Shown here piece by piece: positions 43,425 through 52,263 of a stretch of 64,000 bases of DNA. A program made the translations under genes and the position numbers. Numbering within the stretch: the stretch's first letter is position 1; every line of letters starts with the position of its first letter. The stretch covers positions 868,001-932,000 of the forward strand of contig CAVYTO010000002.1 in NCBI GenBank assembly GCA_963771505.1. Reading direction: 5' to 3'. The notes under the pieces were generated by a model, which worked only from the letters and a program-made list of their open reading frames with translations, made no database searches and had not been told where the DNA came from. This DNA comes from JAJPHW01 sp963771505. GTDB taxonomy: Bacteria > Acidobacteriota > Terriglobia > Terriglobales > Acidobacteriaceae.

Positions 43425-44960
43425 CTACGCCTGCAATATCCGGCGCTTTGACCACCCGTAATACACGGGGATGCCCAACAGCACGATGATCAACCCCGGC
43501 CACGTGAACTGCGGCTTGAACCGTAATAGTACGACATCGATGAACAACGCCATCACAATATAAATCGCCGGAAGCACCGGATATCCGATAGCACGGTACG
43601 GACGGGGGGCGTCTCGACGCGTGCGGCGCAACACGAACAGCGCAGCGATCGTGAGAATGTAAAACACGAGTACTGCGAACACGATGTAATCGAGCAATTG
43701 TCCATAACTGCCAGAAACGCAGAGAACGCACGTCCAAACCATTTGCACCATCAGGGATACAACGGGCGTCTTGTAAGTAGGATGCAGTGTGCCCGCGCCG
43801 CGGAAAAACAGCCCGTCTTTTGCCATGGCGTAGTAAACGCGCGCACCCGCCAGAATCAATCCGTTATTGCAGCCGAAACTGGAGAGCATGATGGCCGCAG
43901 CCATGAGGTATCCGCCGATGCCGCCCAGCATTTGGGTGAGCACGGCAGTGGCAACGCGATCTTCGGTTGCGTATTTGATTCCGCGGTCGACGATCTGCGC
44001 GGCATGCGGAATTCCATCTAAAGGAAGTACGTTGAGATAAATGATGTTACATGCGATGTAGAGAGCGATCACCACTCCCGTACCCAGAGCGAGAGACAGA
44101 GGCAAATTTCGGCTCGGGTTCTTTACTTCGCCAGCCGTGAAGGTGACGTTGTTCCAGGCGTCGGCGGAGAAGAGCGAGCCCACCTGGGCGACTGCAAGGA
44201 TCGTCAGCGTGCCAACCATCACCATGGGACCGCCAACTCCGACCTGAACGGCATGTTGCGCGCCAAGACCAGCGTTGCGCCAGAAGTTTCCGTGAAAATT
44301 CGCGGCCAGCGCTGCAGCATTGCGGCCCAGAAACAAGCCGAGACAAACCAGGCCGAGCAACGCGGAGACTTTCGCTGCGGTAAAGACGTTCTGGATCATC
44401 GCTCCGGTCTTCACTCCGAAAACATTAATCACCGAGAGCGCGATCACCATCAGAATGGCGACAAGATTTTGGGTGCTCAGGCCGACATCCATATTGCCGA
44501 GAACCATTGGACCGAGATGGATAGGCGGAACTTTCACGAAGTGAACTATCCAATTGGACGAAGAGATGGACGGGACGAACACGCCGAGAAACTTGCCGAA
44601 AGCCACAGCTACGGCGGCGATGGTTCCAGTTTGGATTACGAGAAAAAGTGTCCAGCCGTAAAGAAATCCCCAGAGCGGGCCGAGAGCCTCGCGGAGGTAG
44701 ACATACTGGCCTCCGGCTTGCGGCATCATGGCTGCGAGTTCGCCGTAGCAGAGCGCGCCCACGATGGTCATGAATCCGGTCACGAGCCAGGCGCCAATCA
44801 GCAACGCGGGCGAGTCGACTTCTCGCGCGATTTCCGCAGACACAATAAAGATACCGGAGCCGATCATCGAGCCCATCACCAGCATGGTGGCGCTGGTTAG
44901 GCCGAGACCTTTCACAAATTCCGTGTCTTGCGCGGTTTGCAATTCTGTACGAGTGCTCAA
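43425..44960 (-). CDS. APC-superfamily amino acid permease, copy 2
   Basis: This 511-residue transporter has about 12 helices and the helix-1 signature GLTSATMLVMGSMIGSGIFI, resembling the LAT/YcaM-type APC branch more than copy 1 does. The stretch FSADAWNNVTFTAGEVKNPS is the conserved helix 6 region. The two permeases are adjacent on the same strand with 25 bases between them, so they probably share a transcript and may have different substrate ranges. Confidence 0.93.
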   Translation of the reverse strand: MSTRTELQTAQDTEFVKGLGLTSATMLVMGSMIGSGIFIVSAEIAREVDSPALLIGAWLVTGFMTIVGALCYGELAAMMPQAGGQYVYLREALGPLWGFLYGWTLFLVIQTGTIAAVAVAFGKFLGVFVPSISSSNWIVHFVKVPPIHLGPMVLGNMDVGLSTQNLVAILMVIALSVINVFGVKTGAMIQNVFTAAKVSALLGLVCLGLFLGRNAAALAANFHGNFWRNAGLGAQHAVQVGVGGPMVMVGTLTILAVAQVGSLFSADAWNNVTFTAGEVKNPSRNLPLSLALGTGVVIALYIACNIIYLNVLPLDGIPHAAQIVDRGIKYATEDRVATAVLTQMLGGIGGYLMAAAIMLSSFGCNNGLILAGARVYYAMAKDGLFFRGAGTLHPTYKTPVVSLMVQMVWTCVLCVSGSYGQLLDYIVFAVLVFYILTIAALFVLRRTRRDAPRPYRAIGYPVLPAIYIVMALFIDVVLLRFKPQFTWPGLIIVLLGIPVYYGWSKRRILQA

Positions 44961-44994
44961 GCCGATCCTGGGCCGGTGTGGCCTTGTTGTGTGG

Positions 44995-45013
44995 CGCGGG
45001 CGCCTCGCCCGCG
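44995..45013. repeat. Short GC-rich hairpin CGCGGGCG/CGCCCGCG
   Basis: The 8-bp arms at 44995-45002 and 45006-45013 are exact inverted repeats with a 3-base loop. It lies between the thiE stop and the APC start, but no T-tract follows on the minus strand. It is more likely a REP-like element than a terminator. Confidence 0.45.
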
Positions 45014-45029
45014 TTCCAGCGAAGTTACT

Positions 45030-45644
45030 TTATCTTAATACCCGCAAAAATTCTTCTGCTGATTTTCGGGGATCAGTTACCAAATCGGATATCACCGCGA
45101 CCGAATCGGCCCCTGCGTCGATGACCGAACGGCAATTTTGCCTTGTGATTCCGCCAATAGCTACCAAGGGTTTCCTGGTCAATTCGCGCGCGCGGCGGAC
45201 GCCTTCGAGGCCAACAACCGGGTCGGGATTTTTCTTGCTGCGGGTGGCAAAGATTGGTCCGATGGCAATGTAATCAGCCAAGGTTAGGTCGGCTTCACTA
45301 ACCTGCTCTGGATTGTGGGTGGAAACGCCGAGCCAAAGCTCCCCGCCAATGATCCTTCTCGCGCCTTCAGGGGACACATCATCCTGGCCGACATGAACGC
45401 CATCGAAATTCGCAGCGAGGCAGAGATCAGCCCGGTCATTCATGATCAGTTTGACGGACGAACCTAAGCCTCGTCTCAATTCCTTCGCTTGATCCAGCAT
45501 TTGCCGGGGATTGCCGGTCTTGTTGCGATATTGCAGTAGGGTTACGCCTCCAGAGATGAGTTCTTCGGCGAAAAAACACAAAGCCTGATCGTTGGGATAT
45601 TTCGAGGCATCGAGAATGGCGTAAAGGCGTGGGAGGGTAAGCAT
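45030..45644 (-). CDS. thiE: Thiamine-phosphate synthase
   Basis: This 204-residue TIM-barrel enzyme joins the thiazole and pyrimidine phosphates of thiamine. Signatures are LLQYRNKTGNPRQM, LIMNDRADLCLAANFDGVHV, GQDDVSPEGARRIIG, YIAIGPIFATRSKKNPDPVV and GLEGVRRARELTRKPLVAIG. Complete, and not next to other thi genes in this window. It follows a 200-base gap downstream of the small 45845 gene, which is transcribed the other way. Confidence 0.94.
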   Translation of the reverse strand: MLTLPRLYAILDASKYPNDQALCFFAEELISGGVTLLQYRNKTGNPRQMLDQAKELRRGLGSSVKLIMNDRADLCLAANFDGVHVGQDDVSPEGARRIIGGELWLGVSTHNPEQVSEADLTLADYIAIGPIFATRSKKNPDPVVGLEGVRRARELTRKPLVAIGGITRQNCRSVIDAGADSVAVISDLVTDPRKSAEEFLRVLR

Positions 45645-45844
45645 GAGGCGCAGATTTGATTCTACGACGCTCCATCCAGTCTGCGGCGCCCTGTGCGAAC
45701 AGCGGTCTGACCGGCTCTGAGTTTTGGCAACTTCGCCGGATCGCCGATCCAGTCAAGGTCTGCCTTTCTGAAAATTGCCCCTTCCTGTAGTCTTGGTGGG
45801 CCAAATAGTTGGCGGTTTCAACAAACATTACTAGGAGAATGAAA

Positions 45845-46030
45845 ATGGGACTTTTGGACGAAGTTGAAAAATTGGGCGGAGCAGTTGCGGCAGTAGAAGG
45901 ATTGAAGAAAATCGATGGCGGCGCAGGGATGTTGAGTGAAGCTGCGGCGGCTGTTGCCGGGTTCGAAGGCACGGGCGCTATTAAAGAAAAACTGGAAGAG
46001 ATGAAAGAGCAGAAAGAAAACCAAGGGTAA
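45845..46030 (+). CDS. 61-residue helical protein, function unknown
   Basis: AGGAG at 45833-45837 lies 7 bases before the ATG at 45845, so MGLLDEVEKLGGAVAAVEGL is the likely start; an in-frame ATG at 45839 is too close to the AGGAG. The sequence is alanine/glycine-rich with an acidic-basic C-terminal helix (KEKLEEMKEQKENQG). I could not assign a family. The good ribosome-binding site makes it a probable gene. Confidence 0.65.
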   Translation: MGLLDEVEKLGGAVAAVEGLKKIDGGAGMLSEAAAAVAGFEGTGAIKEKLEEMKEQKENQG

Positions 46031-46117
46031 ACCTGGTTGGCGCGCTGGCCTGAGCCTCTAGCTCAAGGTTGGTGCGCCAGTTATGTGGCGTTCCATGTAA
46101 TCCCGTCGTTACAAAAT

Positions 46118-46153
46118 CCCCACCCTGTCGCACAAAACGCGACAAGGGTAGGG
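46118..46153. repeat. Hairpin repeat CCCCACCCTGTCGC / GCGACAAGGGTAGGG
   Basis: The arms at 46118-46131 and 46139-46153 pair over about 14 positions with one extra base and one G-T pair, around the 7-base loop ACAAAAC. It sits in the 223-base gap between the 61-residue protein and accC, beside another repeat copy at 46181-46218. It resembles a dispersed intergenic element. Confidence 0.6.
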
Positions 46154-46180
46154 CACCCGTATTGGAGTGACCGCGAGAGA

Positions 46181-46218
46181 CAGCGGATTCCTCGTCGCTG
46201 CGCTTCTCGGAATGACAA
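46181..46218 (+). repeat. Dispersed intergenic repeat, diverged copy D
   Basis: The stretch from GGATTCCTCGTCGC to CTTCTCGGAATGACAA shares the GGAATGACAA end with copy B and with the 8141-8173 inverted repeat. The rest differs, so it is a relative and not a close copy. Confidence 0.5.
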
Positions 46219-46253
46219 TGTGGTTGGTTTAGGGCGTGAAGCTGAGCGTTGAG

Positions 46254-47621
46254 TTAATGCCCGGGCTTGGTAATCCCGCTCTTCGCTAGGAATCTCTCGA
46301 TAAACGTGGTATCGAAATTCCCTGCCTGGAAGTCAGGGTCTTTGAAGATTTTTTGGTGTAGCGGAATTGTGGTGAATATGCCTTCCACTACGAACATATC
46401 TAGAGCTCGCGACATGCGGGCGATGGCTTCGGGGCGGTCTTTTCCGCGAACGATCAGCTTGGCAATCAGCGAATCGTAATAGGGCGGAATCGTGCCTTCC
46501 TGATAGGCTGCGGTGTCGACGCGCACGCCTGTGCCTCCCGGAGGATTGAATACTGTGATCTTCCCTGCCGATGGCGTAAATTTCTCGGGATGCTCGGCAT
46601 TGATGCGGCATTCGATCGAGTGGCCGCTCGGGACGATCGGCCCGGTAATGATGCTGTCCAGGCGCTCGCCCGACGCGATGCGCAGCTGGGCTTTCACGAG
46701 ATCAACGTCGGTGACCATCTCGGTGACGGGATGCTCCACCTGAATGCGCGTGTTCATTTCGATGAAGTAGAGCTTGCGGTCTTCATCCATGAGGAATTCG
46801 ATCGTTCCGGCGTTCACGTAGCCGATTTCAGCCAGCGTCTTTTGCAAAACTCCGCCGATCTCGGCGCGTAGTTCAGGGCTTACTTGCAATGAAGGAGCTT
46901 CCTCGATCAGCTTCTGGTGGCGGCGCTGGATGCTGCATTCGCGCTCGCCCAGGCTCATGACGTTGCCGTATTGATCGGCGAGCACCTGAAACTCGATGTG
47001 CCGCGGGCGCTCGATAAACTTCTCCATGTAGAGATCGCCGTTGCCGAACGCAGAGGCAGCTTCGGACGAGGCCTGCTTGAACAGCCCCGGCAGCTCGGCT
47101 TCGCTGCGGACGATTCTCATGCCGCGTCCTCCGCCGCCTGCGGAAGCTTTAATGATTACGGGAAAGCCCACTTGCTTTGCCCAATCCAGGGCTTCGCCTT
47201 CGTTCGCTAAAACACCGTCGGATCCCGGCAGGATTGGTACGCCGTACTTTTTTACCGTGGCGCGGGCGCGTTCTTTCACGCCCATCATGCGCGTCACTTC
47301 TGGCGGAGGTCCGATGAACTTGATGTTGCAGGTCTCGGTCACTTCGGCAAAGTTTGCGTTTTCGGCGAGTAAGCCATAGCCGGGATGGATGGCTTCGACG
47401 TTGGCAATTTCAGCGGCGCTGATGACAGCGGGAATATTCAGATAGCTTTGGGCCAGCTGCGGCGGACCGATGCAGATCGCCTCATCGGCAAAACGAACAT
47501 GAAGAGAATTGCGGTCGGCTTCGCTGTAGATGGCGACCGTACGGACGCCGAGTTCTTTGCACGCGCAGATGATTCGCAGGGCGATTTCCCCGCGGTTCGC
47601 AATCAGGATTTTCTTAAACAT
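46254..47621 (-). CDS. accC: Acetyl-CoA carboxylase biotin carboxylase subunit
   Basis: This 455-residue ATP-grasp enzyme carboxylates the biotin carried by AccB, the committed step of fatty acid synthesis. It starts MFKKILIANRGEIALRIICA and carries IKASAGGGGRGMRIV and FIEMNTRIQVEHPVTEMVT. It is complete, with the normal C-terminal domain. It follows accB by 27 bases, so the two are probably co-transcribed and made in linked amounts. Confidence 0.97.
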   Translation of the reverse strand: MFKKILIANRGEIALRIICACKELGVRTVAIYSEADRNSLHVRFADEAICIGPPQLAQSYLNIPAVISAAEIANVEAIHPGYGLLAENANFAEVTETCNIKFIGPPPEVTRMMGVKERARATVKKYGVPILPGSDGVLANEGEALDWAKQVGFPVIIKASAGGGGRGMRIVRSEAELPGLFKQASSEAASAFGNGDLYMEKFIERPRHIEFQVLADQYGNVMSLGERECSIQRRHQKLIEEAPSLQVSPELRAEIGGVLQKTLAEIGYVNAGTIEFLMDEDRKLYFIEMNTRIQVEHPVTEMVTDVDLVKAQLRIASGERLDSIITGPIVPSGHSIECRINAEHPEKFTPSAGKITVFNPPGGTGVRVDTAAYQEGTIPPYYDSLIAKLIVRGKDRPEAIARMSRALDMFVVEGIFTTIPLHQKIFKDPDFQAGNFDTTFIERFLAKSGITKPGH

Positions 47622-47648
47622 TCAGATTTGTCGAACGGAGGCTCAGAT

Positions 47649-48116
47649 TCATGCCGTCGGACGGATCGCGAATAGCTCCTGTCCGTATTCGATGGGTTGG
47701 CCGTTGGTTACGAGCATTTCCACAATTTCGCCCGCCACATCGGCTTCGATCTCGTTCATCAGCTTCATCGCTTCGACGATGCAGAGAACCTGTCCGGCAG
47801 TAACTTTGTCGCCAACCTTCACAAAAGGAGGCGAGCCCGGCGACGGCGATTCATAGAACGTGCCCACGATCGGCGATTTCACGATATGTCCGCCGGGACG
47901 CTGGGGCTCTTTGGCGGGCGGCGCGGCAGCGGCCGGCGCGTGAGCGGCAGGCGGCGTGCCGTGCGAAACATAATGCGTGACGCCGGCTGGCTGATGCCCG
48001 GCTGCTTCCGAGCCCCGGCGGATCCGAACCTTGACGTCGCCGCGTTCGAGTTCGAATTCGGCAATGTCCTTCTCGATCAAAAATTCTATGAGTTCTTTCA
48101 GCTCTTTCTGATTCAT
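47649..48116 (-). CDS. accB: Biotin carboxyl carrier protein of acetyl-CoA carboxylase
   Basis: This 155-residue protein has an N-terminal helical part (MNQKELKELIEFLIEKDIAE), an Ala/Pro-rich linker (about 50-75) and a biotinyl domain. The biotinylated lysine is in VEAMKLMNEIEAD (about 120). GSPPFVKVGDKVTAGQVL and GEIVEMLVTNGQPIEYGQEL flank it. It follows the Xaa-Pro peptidase gene by 33 bases. Confidence 0.96.
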   Translation of the reverse strand: MNQKELKELIEFLIEKDIAEFELERGDVKVRIRRGSEAAGHQPAGVTHYVSHGTPPAAHAPAAAAPPAKEPQRPGGHIVKSPIVGTFYESPSPGSPPFVKVGDKVTAGQVLCIVEAMKLMNEIEADVAGEIVEMLVTNGQPIEYGQELFAIRPTA

Positions 48117-48149
48117 CGTGGCGGCGAGACCGTTTTCCTTTGCTCGACT

Positions 48150-49235
48150 TCAGACTGTAATCAGTTGCTTGTCACCGGGGGAGAGCACCTGGCGTCCGCT
48201 CTCCGTCACCAAAACCATGTCTTCTATCCGAATGCCCCATTTGCCGGACAAGTAAATGCCCGGTTCGATTGTGATCACCATCCCCGGCTCCAGCAATTGG
48301 GTCTGATGGGCAGCGATACGAGGCCCCTCGTGGATTTCCAATCCTACTCCATGACCCGTGGAATGGGTGAAAAAATCCCCTAAATGGTGCTTCTCCAGCA
48401 CCCTGCGAACTTTGAGGTCTACTTCGCCGGCGGATATTCCGGGTTTGACTGCCTCAATGCCAGCCTGTTGCGCTTCCAAAACAGCCTGATAAGCGGAACG
48501 CATCAGGTTGCTGGCAGGTCCTCGAACCAACGTCCGGGTGCGATCAGAGCAATAGCCGTTCAGGACGACTCCGAAATCACAGAGCACGAAACCAGAGCTG
48601 ATTCGCTGGTTCGTCGCTCTACCATGAGGCAACGCCGAACGTTTCCCCGCCAGAACAATGGTCGGGAACGACATTGCCTCCGCCCCTGCGATTCTAGCAG
48701 CAAATTCCATCTCAGCCGCCACTTCTGATTCTTTTTTGCCACCAGCGGCTGCCTGGAGGGCAGCAGGAAGGAGGCTAGCTCCCACTTTTACCGCCTTGCG
48801 GATCAGGGCAATTTCCTCTTGATCTTTGACCAATCGCAGCCGCTCGACCAAGGGCGGACATTCGGCAACTCTGGCATTGCCAGGTAGAAGCTGTTCCATG
48901 CGACTACGCAGCGAGAGGGTGACATGGTCAGGCTCGAGACCCAATTTGAAGGATTTACGCGTCCGCAAACTATCCGCAAGCCAAGAACATGCTGCCTCAG
49001 CAGGGTTCAGGCGTTGGACTACGACTTGAGCGCGTTCGACCTCACGGCTGGCTTGTTCCGTGTACCGTCCATCAGTAAAGAAAACGGTTGCTTCTTCCGT
49101 GAGTACCAGGGCGCCTGCACTGCCGGTAAATCCGCAAAGGTAGCGGACATTGGGGAGGTGAGTCACGAGGAGCCCGTGCAGACGGTGGGTCGGCATGAGG
49201 CCGCGAAGCAGTTTCTGTCGGCGAAGGTAGTTCAC
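48150..49235 (-). CDS. M24-family Xaa-Pro aminopeptidase/dipeptidase
   Basis: This 361-residue cytosolic enzyme has a creatinase-like N-terminal domain (LPNVRYLCGFTGSAGALVLT) and a pita-bread fold. The metal ligands are visible in CDFGVVLNGYCSDRTRT, HSTGHGVGLEIHEGP and MVITIEPGIYLSGKWGIRIE. It cleaves peptides before proline. The start is a GTG at 49235 (an ATG at 49196 is possible); family alignment favours the longer form. pepP-type genes often precede efp-accB-accC; here efp is absent and accB follows directly. Confidence 0.92.
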   Translation of the reverse strand: MNYLRRQKLLRGLMPTHRLHGLLVTHLPNVRYLCGFTGSAGALVLTEEATVFFTDGRYTEQASREVERAQVVVQRLNPAEAACSWLADSLRTRKSFKLGLEPDHVTLSLRSRMEQLLPGNARVAECPPLVERLRLVKDQEEIALIRKAVKVGASLLPAALQAAAGGKKESEVAAEMEFAARIAGAEAMSFPTIVLAGKRSALPHGRATNQRISSGFVLCDFGVVLNGYCSDRTRTLVRGPASNLMRSAYQAVLEAQQAGIEAVKPGISAGEVDLKVRRVLEKHHLGDFFTHSTGHGVGLEIHEGPRIAAHQTQLLEPGMVITIEPGIYLSGKWGIRIEDMVLVTESGRQVLSPGDKQLITV

Positions 49236-49278
49236 AGCAACGAGTCTAGCAATCGGTCTGGCCGAATGTCATGTGCGC

Positions 49279-49325
49279 AAAAAAACTAAACCGCCGGTCC
49301 TGATGGTTTCTTCAGGGACCAGCGG
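49279..49325 (-). terminator. Intrinsic terminator of the pilus operon
   Basis: On the minus strand an imperfect CCGCTGGTCCCTGA/TCAGGACCGGCGG stem (arms 49312-49325 and 49291-49303, 8-base loop) is followed by TTTAGTTTTTTT (49290-49279). It lies 39 bases past the pilQ stop and before the Xaa-Pro peptidase gene, so it separates the two transcripts. Confidence 0.85.
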
Positions 49326-49363
49326 CAGTCTTTACTTCTACGTCGATTACGGATGCTAGCGGA

Positions 49364-51403
49364 CTATGTCTGGATCACTCGCGGAGTGATGAAGAAGATC
49401 AGTTCCTGGTTAGAGGTGCTGACCTGCGTGTGTTTGAAGAGGTTGCCGAGGTAAGGGATGTTGCCCAACAGCGGAACCTGCGAGACGTTGATGGAATTCT
49501 GAGTCTGGATCACGCCGCCGATCACGACCGTGCCGCCGTCAGTGACCAGAACCTGCGTGGTTGCCTGCTGGGTGATCAACTCAGGGTTGCCGTTGATGGT
49601 ATGGCTGAAGTCAGGCGTGGTGTTTTCCACGTCGACATTCAGGAAGATCGTGCCTTCGGAAGTGATCTGCGGAATGACAGTCAACCGCAGGAAAGCGTCA
49701 ACGTAGCTGACCGTCGGCGGTCCACCCAATTGAGCCAGGGTGACGATCGGCAAGCGCGTACCTTGCTTCACGATGGCCTGGATGTTGTTCTGGGTGACGA
49801 CGCGCGGACGAGACAACACTTTCAGCAATCCGCGAGACTCGGCCATCGTGAGGATGGCGTCAATCTGTATGGCGTTGCTGGCGTTGAGTAAGGTGATACC
49901 GCTGGTCGGTGAAGTTGACGCAAGATTCGAGAACAGCGGAATCTGCGACAGAGTCGTCGGGCTCGGAGCGGTTGTGCCTACGACCGGATAAAGCGGTGCA
50001 CCACCGAAAGTTCCGACCGGCGATGTGCCGACCGAGGATGCGCCGCCGATGGAAGTAGCGTGATTACCGAATCCGAATCCAAGCTGGGTTCCGATGTCGC
50101 GAGCGAAGCTGCGGGTGGCAGCCACGACGCGGGCTTCGATTTCGACTTCCTGTGTCTTGCGATCCAACTGGGTCAGCAGGCGATCAAGGCCAGGCATGAC
50201 GGAAGGAATGTCGGAGATGATGACTGCGTTGGTGCGATCATCGGAAATCACATCGCCGCGCTGGGAGATGAATTTCTTAATGGTGGCGACCACGTCCTTC
50301 GAGTGTGCATAGCTCAGGAAGCGGGTCACCGTGACTTTGTCGACGGCCATCGCTTCGGCAAGCTGCTGATCGTGACGCGCGTCGGCTTCTTTCTTAAGCG
50401 TATCCACTGTGGCTACGCGCAAGACGTTGCCTTCGAGTTGGCGGGCGAGATCGTTGTTTTTCAAAACGATGTCGAGCGCCTGGTCCCACGGCACGTCGTC
50501 AAGCACGATGGTCAAAGTGCCCTTCACTTCAGGGTCGAGCACAACGTTCAGTCCGCTGATCTCGTGGATGAGGCGGAAGAAATCTTTCACGTCAACGTCT
50601 TTCAAGTTGACTGAAATCGGTTCACCGGTGTACTTGGGGCCGTTCATCGCCGCAGGATGCTGCATCTGCGCTTTCTGTTCGGCAGCCAGGTTTACGGCCG
50701 GCTGGATCGGAGCTGCGGTCTGCGACTGTGCCTGCATCGAGGCGCTGGAGGCAGGCAGAATGTTGGTGTCTGGCTTCTCGACGAAGCGGGCTGCGGCATC
50801 GATTGCGCGGTCGGGCTGCGCTACGGGTGCGGTCGCGGCGGCGTCATCTTTCGGCTTGAAAGTGGGCTCGACGAACACCATATTGTTGGCGGTCGCGGGA
50901 GCCGCGGTTTCCGTGCTCGCTGGCGTCAGCGAGGCCGTCTGCACGGCTTTCGCCGGGACAGTTACCGGGGCTGATGTTTTGGCCACGGCCGGGGCGGCTT
51001 CGCTATGCAGCTTCAGCACCATGCGATTGCCGTCGGCCGGCGTCAACTCGTAAGGCGAAGCCTTGACCAGGTCGACGACGATCCGCGTGCTCGGCGGGTT
51101 GTGCCCGTCGGTGCCAATGCGAATTCCTTTCACGTTGTCGCTGTCCACGCTGATAGGGCGCAGAGGGGATGCCAGCGCGGTGTTGGGAAGATCGACGATC
51201 ACCCGTGCCGGTGCATCCAGCTTGCTGACCCGGGGATGAACTGAACCCCGTGCGGTGATCTCAACGTTGATCCCGTCTGCGGCGCGCTGCACGGTCACTT
51301 TTTGCAACGCGGCGGAGCCGGTTCCCGTGTTAGGCGTCTCGGCCGCTGCTACCAGAACAAACGTCAGCAGCGGTAAAACGACAGTTGACAGTTGCTTTCG
51401 CAT
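49364..51403 (-). CDS. pilQ: Type IV pilus secretin PilQ
   Basis: About 679 residues from the ATG at 51403, preceded by a purine-rich GAGGGAGAAG ribosome-binding site; the longer frame to 51475 runs into pilP and is rejected. A signal peptide (MRKQLSTVVLPLLTFVLVAA) precedes an AMIN peptidoglycan-binding domain (about 40-130), an Ala/Pro-rich linker, secretin N domains (DVKDFFRLIHEISGLNVVLD) and the C-terminal secretin pore (TPDFSHTINGNPELITQQAT, then TVVIGGVIQTQNSINVSQVP). It forms the outer-membrane gate through which the pilus passes. It is the last gene of pilMNOPQ. Confidence 0.94.
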   Translation of the reverse strand: MRKQLSTVVLPLLTFVLVAAAETPNTGTGSAALQKVTVQRAADGINVEITARGSVHPRVSKLDAPARVIVDLPNTALASPLRPISVDSDNVKGIRIGTDGHNPPSTRIVVDLVKASPYELTPADGNRMVLKLHSEAAPAVAKTSAPVTVPAKAVQTASLTPASTETAAPATANNMVFVEPTFKPKDDAAATAPVAQPDRAIDAAARFVEKPDTNILPASSASMQAQSQTAAPIQPAVNLAAEQKAQMQHPAAMNGPKYTGEPISVNLKDVDVKDFFRLIHEISGLNVVLDPEVKGTLTIVLDDVPWDQALDIVLKNNDLARQLEGNVLRVATVDTLKKEADARHDQQLAEAMAVDKVTVTRFLSYAHSKDVVATIKKFISQRGDVISDDRTNAVIISDIPSVMPGLDRLLTQLDRKTQEVEIEARVVAATRSFARDIGTQLGFGFGNHATSIGGASSVGTSPVGTFGGAPLYPVVGTTAPSPTTLSQIPLFSNLASTSPTSGITLLNASNAIQIDAILTMAESRGLLKVLSRPRVVTQNNIQAIVKQGTRLPIVTLAQLGGPPTVSYVDAFLRLTVIPQITSEGTIFLNVDVENTTPDFSHTINGNPELITQQATTQVLVTDGGTVVIGGVIQTQNSINVSQVPLLGNIPYLGNLFKHTQVSTSNQELIFFITPRVIQT

Positions 51404-51474
51404 TTCGCTTCTCCCTCGATGGACATGCATGGCACGTCGTGAAATTGCTAATCTCGTTCTTACTCGCCCCTGCA

Positions 51475-52254
51475 CTAAACCGCCGGAGTCGTGAGCTTCT
51501 TGGTAACTTCCCGCGTCAAAGGCTTGCCCAGCTTGTCTTCAAAGGTTTCTTTGAAGACGACCGAGTCTCCCGTGATCTTGACTACGTATCCGTTGAACAC
51601 CGGGTCGTTCTCGCGCAGGAAATATGCTTTGTCGAGCGCGTTGGTCACGACCGCGATCATGCCGTTGTCCGACTTCACGACACCGCGCACGTTGATTTGG
51701 TCGATGGCCAGGCAACGCTTGCCAGTGCTACAGCCTGAGCCTGCGTTGGCACGGCTGACGACTGGACTTACAAACGGATCGCGGTGCCCGGTGAAGTTGA
51801 TCTCTTTTTTGCCGTTTTTCGCGTCGACCACTTTGTTGTCTTGAACGTCGACGGGACCGGCTGCGACTGACTTCACGTCAGAAGCACGAGCGTCCGCAGC
51901 CTTCGCTACAGCCGGGGCCGCTTTGGCCGAGGCAGCGGCTACGCTGGGTTTTGCCGGAACCGGTGCGGTCTTGGTTTTACCTGCTGCCGGCGCGATTGAA
52001 ATTGTTTGGGTGTTGGCAACAGCCGGCGTTTTCGCGGTCACCGCCGGTTTTGCGCTACCCGGTTTTGTGGTCGCGGCTGCCTGGCTGGCCTTTGCATTGG
52101 AGTTTGACCCCAAGGCGGCTTTGGCCGCATCCACCTTCGGCTGCTGGGCTGCGTTGAGCTGGTTGCGCGTGTTGTCCAGGATGTTCGGGTTCTGCTGGCC
52201 GACCGCGCTTCCCGCAGCGATAATCAGGACCGCAATTCCATTTGTCAGTTTCAT
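51475..52254 (-). CDS. pilP: Type IV pilus assembly protein PilP
   Basis: This 259-residue protein has a signal-like N-terminus (MKLTNGIAVLIIAAGSAVGQ), a very Ala/Thr/Lys-rich low-complexity middle (about 45-140), and a PilP domain after HRDPFVSPVVSRANAGSGCS with QINVRGVVKSDNGMIAVVTN and VKITGDSVVFKETFED. PilP is the lipoprotein-like linker between the inner-membrane PilMNO platform and PilQ. No clear lipobox cysteine follows the signal, unlike many PilP proteins. AGGAGAC before the ATG supports the start. PilQ begins 71 bases on. Confidence 0.85.
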   Translation of the reverse strand: MKLTNGIAVLIIAAGSAVGQQNPNILDNTRNQLNAAQQPKVDAAKAALGSNSNAKASQAAATTKPGSAKPAVTAKTPAVANTQTISIAPAAGKTKTAPVPAKPSVAAASAKAAPAVAKAADARASDVKSVAAGPVDVQDNKVVDAKNGKKEINFTGHRDPFVSPVVSRANAGSGCSTGKRCLAIDQINVRGVVKSDNGMIAVVTNALDKAYFLRENDPVFNGYVVKITGDSVVFKETFEDKLGKPLTREVTKKLTTPAV

Positions 52255-52263
52255 AAGTGTCTC

